This document shows, piece after piece, positions 19,635-29,834 of a stretch of DNA of 64,000 nt. The notes below the pieces were generated by a model. It did not search any database. It was given only the letters and a program-made list of their open reading frames with translations, and was not told where the DNA came from. Source of the stretch: Micrasema longulum (Eukaryota > Arthropoda > Insecta > Trichoptera > Brachycentridae); the NCBI GenBank assembly GCA_022494885.1, contig JAGVSM010003472.1, forward strand, positions 62,001 to 126,000, in the 5' to 3' direction. A program made the position numbers and the translations under genes. Positions within the stretch are counted from its first letter, which is position 1; the number at the start of each line of letters is the position of its first letter.

Positions 19635-22520
19635 ATGGCTAACACCAACTTAAATATACTGTACCAGAATGTAAGGGGATTACGTTCTAAGACTACTATA
19701 TTCCAACGTAATTTAAGCATATCTAGTTACGATATTATAGCTCTATCCGAAACGTGGATAAACGACAACATTTCCGATAGTGAACTATTTGACAGCCGCT
19801 ATATGGTTTGGCGTCGCGATCGGGATTACACGGCAACGGGACAGTCGCGGGGCGGCGGTGTTCTCCTAGCGGTACGTAAAGAAATATCAGCTATTGCCCA
19901 GCCGACATTCAACTCCAGCGCTGAAGATCTGTGGCTAACGCTATCTCTTAATCTCGCAGGTACCCGCACGCGCACCAAACTACACTTATGTGTTCTATAC
20001 CTATGTAAACAAAAATCAGGCAATTCCTTTTCCGACCAATTGATAAATTTTTTCTCTAAGTTAAATATGACAATTTCTAATAACCCGCTTGACAAATATT
20101 TGATAATAGGTGATTTCAACTTGAGCGGTATTAAGTGGCTTTCAACTGATAATGTTTCATACTTGCTTTCTAATGCTCAAAGTCACGATGAGTACCTACT
20201 TATCGATGAATTGAATACACATAACTTGTCGCAATTTAATGGAATTTTTAATAAGCACGGACGGATCCTAGATTTGGTAATTTCTAATGACATTGTTAAT
20301 GTTAGTGAATGTATGGACCCATTTGTACCTATTGACCCGCATCATAATGCTCTCTTCATTAATGCTCAATTTATTGAACTTACTTACCTGAAGCCTGCAC
20401 CGCTAACTAAATATCTGTTTAATAAAGCAAACTTTGATTCAATAAATAGTACAATCTCTAACATCGACTGGCATACTGAATTCTCAATTAGATCTTTTGA
20501 CGAATCCGTAAACTTTTTTTACAATACTTTTACAAATCTGAGAGATAAATTTGTACCCGCTGTTAAGACTTTGAACAGTTCATATCCTATATGGTACTCC
20601 CCCGCGCTAGTAAAAGCAATTAAAGAAAAGGATAAATACTTAAGAAAATATAAGACTTACGGCAATCACTCCAATCTAATAACTTTTAAATTATTACGTG
20701 ATAGAATCAAACATCTTGAAAAGGATTGTCACGATTCTTACATTGCCTTCGTGGAAAAGTCCATCGAGGACTCACCTAAAAATTTCTGGTCGTATGTGAA
20801 GTCCAAATCCAAATCTAACTGTATTCCTAATAGTCTTGTATTAGGTAATATGCGAGTAAACACTGGTATTGAAATTTGCAACGCATTTTCTGAATATTTT
20901 CACTCCACTTTTCTAAATCCAGCTAGTATCCAATCGAGAAATTCCACTAATCCCTCATCTACCTCGTCTCATGTGTATACCTCAGATATTAATTCCATAG
21001 TGATTACCACAGACTATGTAAAAAATCTACTCTTAAAGCTAGATACTTCAAAATCAGCTGGACCTGATCACCTTCCCGCATGTTTTCTCATAAATTCTGC
21101 TAGTACTATATGTGTACCGATCACTTTGCTATTCAAAAGATCTCTCAAAGAATGCACAATCCCACATATTTGGAAATCCGCTTTTATAACACCAGTCCAC
21201 AAGAAAGGGCCTAAAACCGACATTGCCAATTATAGACCAATTTCTAAACTGTGTATAGTGTCTAAAGTATTTGAAAGAATAATCTATAACCAACTATATT
21301 CCGCCATTAAAAACTCACTGAGTCCATCTCAACATGGTTTTCTAAAAGGGAGATCTACTGTGTCAAATTTAATCTTACTTAATGATTACCTTACTGATTC
21401 AATGGACGGTGGTCATCAGGTAGACGTTATTTACACCGATTACAGTAAATGCTTCGACCGAATCGATCACAAATTACTATTAAAAAAATTAACTAAAATC
21501 GGTATTAGAGGTGACCTCTTCAGATGGTTTTCATCTTATATAGACAACAGGTCGCAAGCGGTAGTGGTTAATAATTTTATTTCTAGTTGGGTACGGGTCC
21601 CCAGCGGGGTGCCTCAAGGGTCTCTTCTGGGACCTTTGCTCTTCATAATTTTTGTTAACGACATTGATAAATGCTTTACCTCTTCGCGCTTGCTTTGTTT
21701 TGCTGACGACATGAAAATTTTTGCAACAATCAAGACCCCAGCTGACGTCTTTGATCTGCAGTCAGATCTCGACCGTCTAGAGGATTACTGCAACTCCAAC
21801 TGCTTGGACCTTAATCCTTCTAAGTGTTCAGTTATTACATTTAGTCGCAAAGTAAATTTTTTACGTACTAACTATGTGCTTAAGGGTCAAAACCTCCAAC
21901 GCTCATTATGTGTAAAGGATCTAGGTGTCTTCCATGATAGTAAATTACTTTTTGACACCCATGTTGACAGCATCATAAAAAAGTCATCGCGTGCGCTTGG
22001 CTTTGTTATGCGTAGCTCTACGTCGTTCACTATGGCAAAGACACTTAAAATCCTTTACTGTACATTAGTGCGAAGCAACTTAGAATATGCATCACAAATA
22101 TGGAATCCTATGTACAATGTGCAGATATCACGCATTGAAAATATTCAAAAAAAATTCGTAAAGTTCATGTGTTTCCGGTTGAAACTTGAGTTTAAATCTG
22201 ACCAGTATATTCATATATGTAAAAAACATCACCTACTGCCTCTGCAAAAACGTCGCGAAATAGCGGATATAATTTATTTACTTAAAATTGCCTCTGGTTC
22301 AATTGACTGTCCTGAACTACTTTGCAAACTTTCTATCAATGTTCCTTCCAAAGTTTTAAGAAATAACCCTCTTCTTCACATACCTCTTGTTTCATCTAAT
22401 TATAGGCAAAATTCATATTTATGGCGAACTTTTAATAATTTTAATGTAATTAATAAATCATTTAACATAGATTTATTTGCAAATAATCTTAATAACGTGC
22501 GGCGTTTGCTTTCAAAATAA
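19635..22520 (+). CDS. LINE endonuclease/reverse transcriptase polyprotein, intact
   Basis: A 961-residue protein for target-primed reverse transcription: the endonuclease nicks the target and the reverse transcriptase copies the element RNA from the nick. Residues 1-240 form an apurinic-like (EEP) endonuclease with QNVRGLRSK (11-19), SETW with E39, GDFN (159-162) and a histidine pair at 236-237. The reverse transcriptase spans about 470-760: AFITPVHKKG, NYRPIS, catalytic D602 in IYTDYSKCFDRIDH, GVPQGSLLGPLLF (QG at 661-662) and FADD (689-692). The C-terminal region to 961 resembles Jockey/CR1-group proteins. There are no stops or frameshifts. The start is the first ATG before the endonuclease motif. 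A 3' UTR with AAATA-type repeats follows to 22718. No ORF1 is seen. It is the youngest-looking LINE in the window; the exact clade is not settled. Confidence 0.93.
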   Translation: MANTNLNILYQNVRGLRSKTTIFQRNLSISSYDIIALSETWINDNISDSELFDSRYMVWRRDRDYTATGQSRGGGVLLAVRKEISAIAQPTFNSSAEDLWLTLSLNLAGTRTRTKLHLCVLYLCKQKSGNSFSDQLINFFSKLNMTISNNPLDKYLIIGDFNLSGIKWLSTDNVSYLLSNAQSHDEYLLIDELNTHNLSQFNGIFNKHGRILDLVISNDIVNVSECMDPFVPIDPHHNALFINAQFIELTYLKPAPLTKYLFNKANFDSINSTISNIDWHTEFSIRSFDESVNFFYNTFTNLRDKFVPAVKTLNSSYPIWYSPALVKAIKEKDKYLRKYKTYGNHSNLITFKLLRDRIKHLEKDCHDSYIAFVEKSIEDSPKNFWSYVKSKSKSNCIPNSLVLGNMRVNTGIEICNAFSEYFHSTFLNPASIQSRNSTNPSSTSSHVYTSDINSIVITTDYVKNLLLKLDTSKSAGPDHLPACFLINSASTICVPITLLFKRSLKECTIPHIWKSAFITPVHKKGPKTDIANYRPISKLCIVSKVFERIIYNQLYSAIKNSLSPSQHGFLKGRSTVSNLILLNDYLTDSMDGGHQVDVIYTDYSKCFDRIDHKLLLKKLTKIGIRGDLFRWFSSYIDNRSQAVVVNNFISSWVRVPSGVPQGSLLGPLLFIIFVNDIDKCFTSSRLLCFADDMKIFATIKTPADVFDLQSDLDRLEDYCNSNCLDLNPSKCSVITFSRKVNFLRTNYVLKGQNLQRSLCVKDLGVFHDSKLLFDTHVDSIIKKSSRALGFVMRSSTSFTMAKTLKILYCTLVRSNLEYASQIWNPMYNVQISRIENIQKKFVKFMCFRLKLEFKSDQYIHICKKHHLLPLQKRREIADIIYLLKIASGSIDCPELLCKLSINVPSKVLRNNPLLHIPLVSSNYRQNSYLWRTFNNFNVINKSFNIDLFANNLNNVRRLLSK

Positions 22521-22718
22521 CTCGTAGTATTTTTTTTCTTTTCTTTTAAATTTACATTTAATTACTATTCATTTTATGTTCGAGAATCTTTTTTAACTTA
22601 CTGTGATGCTACTTGTGAAAACCTGTAATTGGCTTATTTGTTATTTGTTTTTGTTATATAAATATGTGATAATTATAGCTGTTGGTTATCCAAATAAATA
22701 AAATAAAATAAAATAAAA
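22521..22718 (+). other. LINE 3' UTR and AAAAT-repeat tail
   Basis: About 170 bp of AT-rich UTR ends in AAATAAATAAAATAAAATAA, a short tandem tail common at LINE 3' ends. The sequence right after it (TTTCTCAAG) begins the target flank. It is inverted at 22802-22818, giving a hairpin with AAAATTTCTCAAG arms. Confidence 0.7.
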
Positions 22719-22831
22719 TTTCTCAAGGGATCGAAGCTGTACAATGAACTACGTATAGAAATAGAAAGAGCATCGAAATATATCAAATTAATTAAAAAGA
22801 ATATGTTCTTGAGAAATTTTGATAAAAAACT

Positions 22832-22996
22832 ATCATCATCATCATCGTTCACTTTCCGCACCTAATGGTGCATAAAGCACTGCATTGGTACACCAATCGT
22901 AGCGTATCTTGATATTTCACATCAACCATGCCGGGAATCGAACCCGAGACCTCTTGCACGGCATTCTAACGCGCTGACCGTTACACCACGGGGTCG
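22832..22996 (-). mobile_element. tRNA-derived SINE (family B)
   Basis: On the minus strand: box A (CCGTGGTGTAACGGTCAGCG), box B (CGGGTTCGATTCCCGG), ATGGTTGATGTGAAATATC, GTGTACCAATGCAGTGC, TTAGGTGCGGAAAG and a GATGATGATGATG tail at 22832-22846. It lacks the CTGGTGTAAAAACACC middle segment of the copy at 18063. Confidence 0.8.
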
Positions 22997-22999
22997 AAA

Positions 23000-23250
23000 A
23001 ACTATAATAATATAAAAAAACTATAATGTCATTAAAAGTTTATATTAGTTCTTAAGATTTTATGAACTAACTTAAAAAAGCATAAATAAATCAATCGAGT
23101 TTTCTGAAATATAATAAAATTTTCGAATATATCTAATCGACGAAGATACTTAAACTTTTTATACAAATATTCACATTTTCGCTATAAAACTATTTTACTT
23201 TAAAGATAACTGTTTACTTTCCACTGTAATCGGGGCACTAATATTAGACA
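23000..23250. other. No gene recognised
   Basis: AT-rich DNA between a SINE and the hAT relic. Nothing is supported. Confidence 0.3.
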
Positions 23251-23870
23251 TGCCACGAATTGAAGTTTGGCCGAATACCGAATATTCGGCGGGAGAACGT
23301 TCGGCAAACAATGTGTGCATTTCGCGCGCGACAGGTTACGACCTGTCTCATCGGGATGCGTGCGGGGGTGACGGGATGGACGTGTTTGTTTCATTTGTGA
23401 GTAGATCATGTCGCGACTTGCGTTATTTGTTAATTTTTACATTACATTGTGGACTATTGTCCTTAATTGTAAGAACTATTAAAAATTATTTGAATATCAT
23501 GGCACCATTTAATGAAAAATCTCCTATTTGGGAATATTAGGAGATTTGTAGGGAAGATAATAAACTGTCTGTGTGTTTGCTATATAACAGCAGGATCTTG
23601 CTAGGTATAATTTATGAGGAAAAGCGTAATCGTTTGCTACCAGCGAATGCTAAAAAAATGGTGTTCATTTATCACAACTTACCACTGATAGATTTTAAGT
23701 ATTAAAGTAATAAATTGTGATTAAAATATATGCATTTTTAAGTAAAACGTTAGTTATTTTTCATGATTTGGTATTCGGTATTCTGCCGAATAGTACGTAC
23801 TATTCGTCATAATACCGAATATTTAAAAAAGTTACCGAATAGTAGCCAAATATTTGTGGCATTTTTAATT
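23251..23870 (+). mobile_element. Internally deleted hAT transposon
   Basis: The left end TGCCACGAATT..GTTTGGCCGAAT and the right end (reverse complement TGCCACAAATATTTGGCTACTATTCGG) are imperfect terminal inverted repeats, each with internal ACCGAATATTCGG-type palindromes. Inside lies a short fused remnant of a BED-type hAT transposase. An 8-bp target duplication is expected of hAT, but I could not make one out, so the exact ends are uncertain. Confidence 0.6.
23499..23705 (+). pseudogene. hAT transposase: BED finger start fused to dimerisation end
   Basis: From the ATG at 23499 one frame runs to TAA at 23705, broken only by a TAG at 23538. The first part, APFNEKSPIWEY*EICRED then NKLSVCLLYN, is the start of a BED zinc finger (the expected second cysteine reads Y). 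After ILLG the frame passes straight into IYEEKRNRLLPANAKKM and VFIYHNLPL, the C-terminal dimerisation tail of hAT transposases. The hundreds of residues between, including the catalytic core, are gone, and the deletion kept the frame. Confidence 0.7.
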
Positions 23871-24500
23871 GATATCGATCCTCCTGGTAGATATTACATT
23901 TAAATTTTTTAAAAAGAAATATTTCAGCTAAGGTTAGATTAGGTAAAGCGAGGTTAGGTTTTAGATTTTGTTTTGAAATGGCAACTACAATTAAGCGGGA
24001 CAACTCTTTCTTATCACTTCCCGCTCATTTTCTTACGACGCCGACACGTGACGGGATGCATGAATTATGTAGGTGCCAATCGACTTGTGGCTTGTGGTGT
24101 TCAGAAAAGGTTTCCGACCTCTTTCCATTTCAGTTACCTTCACCCACATGCTCAGCACCGCGCGCGCCATTACCACACACCGCACTAATAACAATATTAT
24201 TAATTAATTCTCATATTCGCAGTACCGAAAGTGATCCGGCCGTGTCGCAAGTCGCCACCGGTGACCGGTGGCCGCAGATAGCAACTCGCCTCGCGTCAAT
24301 CGTCCACCTTAGTATTACGTCTCCCTGCATAGGCACATTTCCACGTAATGCACTCATATTATTAGTTACTCTGCCCTGCTTAGCTTTAGGCTAGTCGGCA
24401 AATGAAATGACTCAAAATTAGACAGTGGAGAGAATTTCACTCCCTCTCACTTCTGTTTACTGTACTTCATAGTCCTAACGCTCCTATATACCTCCGTTAA
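23870..24500. other. No gene; short TTAGG-like run
   Basis: At about 23931-23960 the sequence is GGTTAGATTAGG..GAGGTTAGG, a degenerate match to the insect telomere repeat but far too short for an array. Positions 24030-24330 are GC-richer, with a 138-codon open frame (23978-24394) of no recognisable type. Confidence 0.3.
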
Positions 24501-24504
24501 CGCT

Positions 24505-24870
24505 TATCAGTTTATGATTTACCTCTTCGTTTTATTTCTTAAAGCACCCTCTTAATACCCACTCACAATTCCTCTTTCTTCTCTAACTCATATAGTGTCT
24601 ATGCGGCTCGACTGTGGAATCATCCACTATCTAAATGTTGTATATTTGTTTAAATCACGTCTGAAGAAACATCTCCTTTCTCTTTCTTAATTTCTCCTCC
24701 TTTCCTCTTTATTTATTTTTCTCACTGAGCAATAGTATTGATTTTAGGTAATTTCTATACAAATACAGTTGTCTATTTTCGTAAATTTTTAGGTTTTTTT
24801 ATTTTTTATTTTCTATTGAATATGTTTTGTAACATTAATTATATAAATTTAACTTTTATTTTATCGGTTG
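24505..24870 (+). mobile_element. LINE C-terminal fragment
   Basis: The stretch around 24560-24690 gives SLSSLTHIVSMRLDCG and LFKSRLKKHLLSLS, matching the usual W-N-x-L-P...FKSRLKKHL ending of LINE polyproteins. A CT-rich UTR follows. It is related by pattern to the fragment at 55245-55795 (FTFKSRLKCHC). It is frameshifted and short. Confidence 0.55.
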
Positions 24871-24874
24871 GTTG

Positions 24875-25225
24875 GAAGAAATCGCCGTTGAGCGTGTTGG
24901 GGTCGTAAGACAATCAGTCAAAAAAGTTAAATCAATGCTTAAAAAATAAAAAAGTCGTCGATATTCGATAGCGTCAATTTACCAAGCTAACGAGTCATTC
25001 CTGAGATATTCTATTCACAAAAAAATAATCATTAAAAAATCAGATCGGCAAAGTACAAAACAATAATTTTTTGTAAAATCTGCAATAAGAAACTTCAGCC
25101 CTACGGGAAATCGGATACAATTTTTTTTTATTATGCGCGGTAAAAATAAGAGCATTAAATTTTAAAGCGAAATTTCTTGAAAATGTACAAAAAAATATTT
25201 TTCCTTTATTTAACTACCTTTCACT
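24875..25225. other. No gene; interspersed repeat
   Basis: About 25092-25200 (TTCAGCCCTACGGGAAATCGG, then ATGCGCGGTAAAAATAAG) is the second copy of the repeat at 12845 and 34100. The rest is AT-rich. Confidence 0.4.
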
Positions 25226-25228
25226 TCG

Positions 25229-25500
25229 CATCAGTAAAGGTTTCAGCTCTTAAACTTCACTTTAAACAACAGACGGAAGAATTGAAGTAATAAACATAGG
25301 CAAAATGTTAAATGTTACACAATGTGTAAAGTGCCCTCTTAAGCCAATGAAAGGTTATATGCCTATACTTCCATATCCGTTATCTAAAATGTTCTCCAAC
25401 TCTGTTGTAATTTGTTAATCTTAATGACTCCCTAGGGGGTGAAATCCAGTCGTTTGTCTACAAACATTTGGACAGACTCAAAATATTGTTGTATATTATT
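25229..25500. mobile_element. Foldback element F1, right arm
   Basis: AAAGGTTTCAGCTCTTAAAC, ATGTTACACAATGTGTAAAG, CCTATACTTCCATATCC, AACTCTGTTGTAAT, CTCCCTAGGGG and ACAAACATTTGGACAGACTC follow the right-arm order of complete F1 copies (56541-57030, 62108-62520). The left arm is missing. Confidence 0.7.
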
Positions 25501-25504
25501 GTTT

Positions 25505-26240
25505 ATATCTGTTTAATTTCTTTATAAAATATGCTATTTTTTATCATGTTCTATGGATTTGTGACGATTACATGACTACTCGCCCAATCGAACTGGAATA
25601 AAAAATATTATTATTATTCTGATTTAATTATGTTATAAGATAACAATAGTACAAAGTATTTGGGTATCATGAATCATGAGCATTCAAACAGTAAACGGTA
25701 CCTACGTAATAAAACCTCTTAAATTCTTACAAAATGCTGGAGTAATGAACCTGGCTTCCAAGTATCTCCGTTCATTAACGCACTTTTCCCATCGGCTTAA
25801 TTAACACTATTATATTTGATCGCAAATACAACGAACTACTGAAATAGAAATTATGGCGCAATGGATGGGCGACGGGTAGTTGTTATAATTTGTGAATTAT
25901 TGTCGCATCATTTCTTTAAAACACTTTCGGGCGAGACTAATAGACCGAGCCCTCGATTACAAAGGGACGGTAGAGATTTACCGATGTCTGTCAATATAGT
26001 CGGCCCCGCTGTGCTTGCCTCGCGCCCGTGCGTCTGGTCTCTAATCGCAATAATCAAATAATGTGTTTTTTGTTATTGTCCTTATTTCTCAATAACGCTA
26101 CATAATTACAATAACTTTTCTCACTCCGTACCTCCTCCCCAAAATAATATGAATTTATACCTCCGTATGTTTTAAATTCAGGCAAACGCAGTTAAAATTA
26201 TAAAATAGGACTATATTGATTTCTAAATTATACATTGATA
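25505..26240. other. No gene recognised
   Basis: A 66-codon frame at 25861-26061 lies in slightly GC-richer DNA but shows no motif. Otherwise featureless. Confidence 0.3.
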
Positions 26241-26241
26241 G

Positions 26242-26817
26242 TACCTTGGGCACAAAATCAAATTGGGAAAATTAAATCAAACTGCGGAACTGCCTAGACG
26301 AATCGGGTTGAGTTCGGCTGCGTTTGGAAAGCTGAAACGCGTTTTCAGAAATAAGGAAATCCCAAATAATCTGATGACCAAAGTCTACAACTCGCGTGTT
26401 CTGCCGGTGGCAACATACGGTCTTGAAACCATGTCACTCACTGCTAGAAATGTTCACAAAATTAAGTGCACTCAGCGGTCTATGGAAAGACAAATGTTGG
26501 GTGTCTCCTTAAAAGACCAAATAAGGAATGAGGAGATAAGACGCCGTACAAAGGTGACCTATATTGCAGAAAGAGTGAGAAGACAAAAATGGCAGTGGGC
26601 GGGTCATGTGGCGAGACAAGAAATCGACAGGTGGATCCCCAGAATACTAAACTTTATACCCTACAGAAGTAAAAGGAAAGTAGGGAGACCACAGAGGAGA
26701 TGGACTGACGACGTCGTCGAATTCGTGGGCCATGGATGGAAACAGAGTGTCCAGGACAAAAGAACATGGAAAAATTCGAAAGAGGCCTATATCCAGCAGT
26801 GGAGAGAAACGGGCTGA
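26242..26817 (+). pseudogene. RTE-type reverse transcriptase C-terminus, open frame
   Basis: A 192-codon uninterrupted frame begins YLGHKIKLGKLNQTAEL and continues AAFGKLKRVF, LPVATYGLETMSLT, MERQMLGVSLKDQIRNEEI, RRQKWQWAGHVAR and KVGRPQRRWTDDV, stopping at 26817. This is the region downstream of the YADD box in RTE-like LINEs. Endonuclease and catalytic palm are missing (5' truncation), so it cannot act alone, but the clean frame implies a fairly recent insertion. Whether the remnant is expressed is unknown. Confidence 0.85.
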
Positions 26818-26889
26818 TAAGTAGAAGAAAAAGACATTGATAGCACGCAGTGGCACAAACAAATATCGATAATTATATAAATAATTTGT

Positions 26890-27240
26890 GAACAGTGTTT
26901 TGAGTGTATCCAAATGTTTCTAGACAGGCTGGATTTCCTCCCTAGGGCGTTATTTAGATATAAATTAGTTGCAACAGAGAGGAAAAACTTATCGAAAGGT
27001 GAATCTAAAAGTCTAGGCATTTAAAAATCGACAGATGGAAGAGTTAGGAAAAGTGGATGTTCAAGCATAGGCAGAATGGTAAATGTTACGCAGGGTATAC
27101 GTAGCCACTTAAACCAGCTAATAACAGGTCATAAGCCCTGACTAGAATGCCTAGACTTCCATGTTCTCTTCTCGAAATGTTTTCCCTCTCTGTTGCCAGA
27201 AGTTTATTATTAGATTTAAATTTAGATACTAGAAATAATA
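26890..27240. mobile_element. Foldback element F1, both arms
   Basis: The left arm (TTTTGAGTGTATCCAAATG, CTCCCTAGGGCG, GTTGCAACAGAGAGG, AAGTCTAGGCATTT) is mirrored by the right arm (GAATGCCTAGACTTCCATG, AATGTTTTCCCTCTCTGTTG). The centre carries the conserved CAGATGGAAGAGTT and GGCAGAATGGTAAATGTTAC. It is about 350 bp and shows no open frame, so it is non-autonomous. Confidence 0.75.
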
Positions 27241-27649
27241 AAAAGTAATTAGTGGTTAAAAACAATATGTTTGTATTTCAATATAAGTGACATGATAAAT
27301 AAACACAAAATTTTTATTGCATTTTACGGATTATTATTACTATTAATTATTAAAATATTGTTTATTTATAAAATGAAGAAAAACGGTGTTAAAACTAGAA
27401 AGGAAATAGTTTTTATGCAAAATAGTTATCCGTTATTTGTTAAAAAAACGTATTTATTGTCAAAGGGTACATGGTTTATTTTGTTCATTGAGTTTTATGG
27501 TACATTTGTCAAAATTTAAAAAAAACTGTTTGCAAAGGTCAAAAAAAAATGTTAAATGTATTCCTTTTTCTTTGTTCAACTGAACAACTTAATTATTATA
27601 TTTTTTTACTATGCATTAAGTGCTTTAACTTAAACGGGTAATTTGGACA

Positions 27650-27843
27650 TCGTCATCATCATCATCATAATTCCCTTTCCGCACCCAATGGTATATAGGG
27701 CACTGCATTGGTACACCAATCGCACTGTATCTTGATCACTTTTGTTACATGAAGGCAACATGATCAGTCTTACTCTTCAGCCGGGAATCGAACCCAAGAC
27801 CTCTTGCATGGTAGGCTAACGCACCGACCACTATGAGGACGAC
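27650..27843 (-). mobile_element. tRNA-derived SINE (family B)
   Basis: Minus-strand copy with a (GAT)n tail at 27651-27667, GTGTACCAATGCAGTGCCC, the CATGTTGCCTTCATGTAAC segment, box B GGGTTCGATTCCCGG and a degraded box A. It includes the middle part lacking in the 22832 copy. Confidence 0.8.
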
Positions 27844-27944
27844 AATTTTTTGAAATTTCACCATAAAATTTAATTAATACTTATTTAAGGTATCGAGTAT
27901 TTTATTTTCTCAAGTAAGGATACACATTTAATTTAAAAATATGG

Positions 27945-28660
27945 AATTGGAAAAACAAGGATAAAAGTAGGCTGAATGCTATCGAAATACGATTTCTCAT
28001 GCGAATGTGTGGTGAAACTATCTACGATTGGTGCGCAAATGACCAGATCCGTATTTATGTAAGGTTCGGATCATCAATATCGACAAAATAAAGAAAAGAG
28101 TTCTACGTTGGTTTGGATGTGTAATGCGAATGGACGGCCAAAAAAATTACGATGCAAATGTTGATGGATGCAGAAATAGAGGAAGGCCGAGAAAGACATG
28201 GCATGACCAAATCCAACAAATACTTAAAGATGGACTTGTCATAGGTTGAAATAATCGGCGCGCGTGCATGAGGTATTCATTTGTTTATTTATTCATATTT
28301 TTTCCATTGAAAACTATATTTGATAATAAAAATAATGTGACCTCACTGGGGTTACCCGTCCCGAGGACACTTAACACTATGTTTTTTTAAATATTTTTAC
28401 ATGCGAGAATAAACAAAGAAGACTAACTTAATAAACAAAGATAATTAACTAAATGTTAAGACAGTTTTAAACACAACGTATTTATGTTTATAAATAATTT
28501 ATGTACAACTATATTATTTATATTACAAAATTTGATTGTATGAATGATTGTAAAGAAAGCAAGATCTGTATGCAAAGACAGAGTAATATGTTATATCCTC
28601 TCTGCCTATTCTAACGGGGAAACGGCGTGATGGTTTGTTTGTGTTGTTAGGCGTTAAATT
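27945..28660 (+). pseudogene. RTE-type C-terminus with internal insertion
   Basis: WKNKDKSRLNAIEIRFLMRM, CANDQIRIYV and MLMDAEIEEGRERHGMTKSN match 52025-52330 almost word for word, so this and the copy at 51370-52443 are one lineage. After GGCGCGCGTGCATGA (about 28272) about 265 bp of unrelated AT-rich sequence intervenes. Homology then resumes at about 28540 (GTATGAATG, AAGCAAGATCTGTATGCAAA) through the end (CGGGGAAACGGCGTGAT). Frameshifts are present before the insertion. Confidence 0.75.
28275..28538. mobile_element. Insertion inside the RTE fragment
   Basis: This interrupts a sequence that is continuous at 52345-52360. It is AT-rich with TTTGTTTATTTATTCAT at its left edge, as at the 3' end of a minus-strand LINE, and CCTCACTGGGGTTACCC in the middle. 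The class is otherwise unrecognised. Confidence 0.5.
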
Positions 28661-28664
28661 TTCA

Positions 28665-29115
28665 AGAAACAATAAAATATCATTATAAAAAACTCTAATC
28701 TATCGCATCAACAAACGACGCTAATTTGCTCACCGTTTCATTGTAATACGGACACAGAGTACAGTGACTAAGCAAATGAGAGGCAGATAAAGATAGATAG
28801 GTTTCAAGTGATTTCAAATGATCTTCCGAAGGTCATGGGCAGCGGCAGTCCACGGGCGCAACGACTACAGGCCACGAGCCTACCTATTCGGCCCACACAC
28901 GCCGTGAGTTTTGCAATCACAAGTTCAATCAGAAGAAGCACAAAAAGAGTTCGAAATGAAATAAAGTAGGTACTGAATTTTGAAGGAAATGGAGATTCAT
29001 CATACTTAAATTGATTCCCACACTTTTTTGTTCCCCGTCATATTAACAGCGACAAAATTCGTTATCTGTTACAGGTACCGTTTCTCTCATTGTGATATAA
29101 TATTATGCTATAATG
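28665..29115. other. GC-rich patch, weak exon candidate
   Basis: At 28830-28910 the plus strand is GC-rich and open in the frame GHGQRQSTGATTTGHEPTYS. It is followed by a consensus-like donor (CACGCC|GTGAGT) at 28911 and preceded by TTCCGAAG as a weak acceptor. It is only about 27 codons. The remaining sequence is AT-rich without features. Confidence 0.2.
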
Positions 29116-29116
29116 C

Positions 29117-29210
29117 ATAGGTTCTCAAACTTTTTGCAACACCACCCACTTAGGAGGGGGAAAAAATTCTAGAAATTTTTGGGGCACTAGAGCCAACTCT
29201 AGGAGCAACT
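29117..29210 (+). mobile_element. hAT-like MITE end remnant
   Basis: ATAGGTTCTCAAACTTTTTG followed by CAACACCACCCACTT resembles the CAGNGGTTCTCAAACTTTTT end common to non-autonomous hAT elements in animals. No partner end was found, so this is a single decayed end. Confidence 0.45.
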
Positions 29211-29276
29211 GCTCTAGGGCCCTCGAAATTTTCGTAACATACCATCTGTTTCGCATCTTAAAAACAGCTATTGCTA

Positions 29277-29710
29277 TTATTTATTTATTTACATACATAA
29301 GTTTACTGTACATTATTTGAGACATAAGTCCCAACTCCGTGGGACTAAAAGTCCTGTGTTGAAATGGGACGAGCAATTACTTGACACAGACACATGAGTA
29401 TCACCACAAATATAAGATCAGAAACATAAAAAATAATTTTGAAAAAAACACATATATGGCACATCGTTATGGTAAATAGTAAATTCAAACATTCGGATAA
29501 TCATCAGGGCGTTCCCTACTTAAATCCCTCTTACTAAGGAAAATCCAGTTCTCAACGCCTTTCTTGAAAATAGTTTTTGTTTGTTCTTGAGAGCTCGATA
29601 CGCTCTTCCAAAATATTGAACACTCTTAGTGCGATAAATGAGAGATGTCGCTGAGAAAAAGTCGTACGGGTTTTGGGTATGACATAATTCATGATATGAG
29701 AAAACCTCTA
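29277..29710 (-). mobile_element. LINE 3' end (family L-D)
   Basis: The minus strand reads PKPVRLFLSDISHLSH, SSSQEQTKTIFKKGVENWIF and a UTR with CAACACAGGACTTTTAGTCC, ending TATGTAAATAAATAAATAA. Two further copies lie at 30290-31045 (plus) and 31390-31700 (minus). Confidence 0.7.
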
Positions 29711-29711
29711 T

Positions 29712-29830
29712 TGTTCTTTTGATCGGTCTGTTTTAGGTTGGCTGGAAGATATTGCTCTTAGCAATAAGCCAAAAAAAAGTCGAAGACACTAATTTTTGTA
29801 CTTGAAGTTTTAAATAAATAAACGATAATG
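29712..29830 (+). mobile_element. LINE 3' UTR with ATTGCT-CTT-AGCAAT hairpin
   Basis: GGTCTGTTTTAGGTTGGCTG, GAAGATATTGCTCTTAGCAA and TTTTTGTACTTGAAGTTTTA are typical of an insect LINE 3' UTR. The hairpin is at 29751-29765, with an A-rich tail to 29830. An inverted copy is at 32625-32715 and weaker ones at about 49085-49165 and 53620-53760. Confidence 0.55.
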
Positions 29831-29834
29831 TTTT

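Noticed and set aside
19331..19642. Possible ORF1 of the LINE
   Set aside because: It is hydrophobic, has no zinc knuckle or coiled coil, and matches AT-rich noncoding composition; overlap with the next ATG is coincidental.
23931..23960. Interstitial telomere (TTAGG) array
   Set aside because: There are only a few degenerate units over 30 bp; too short to distinguish from chance.
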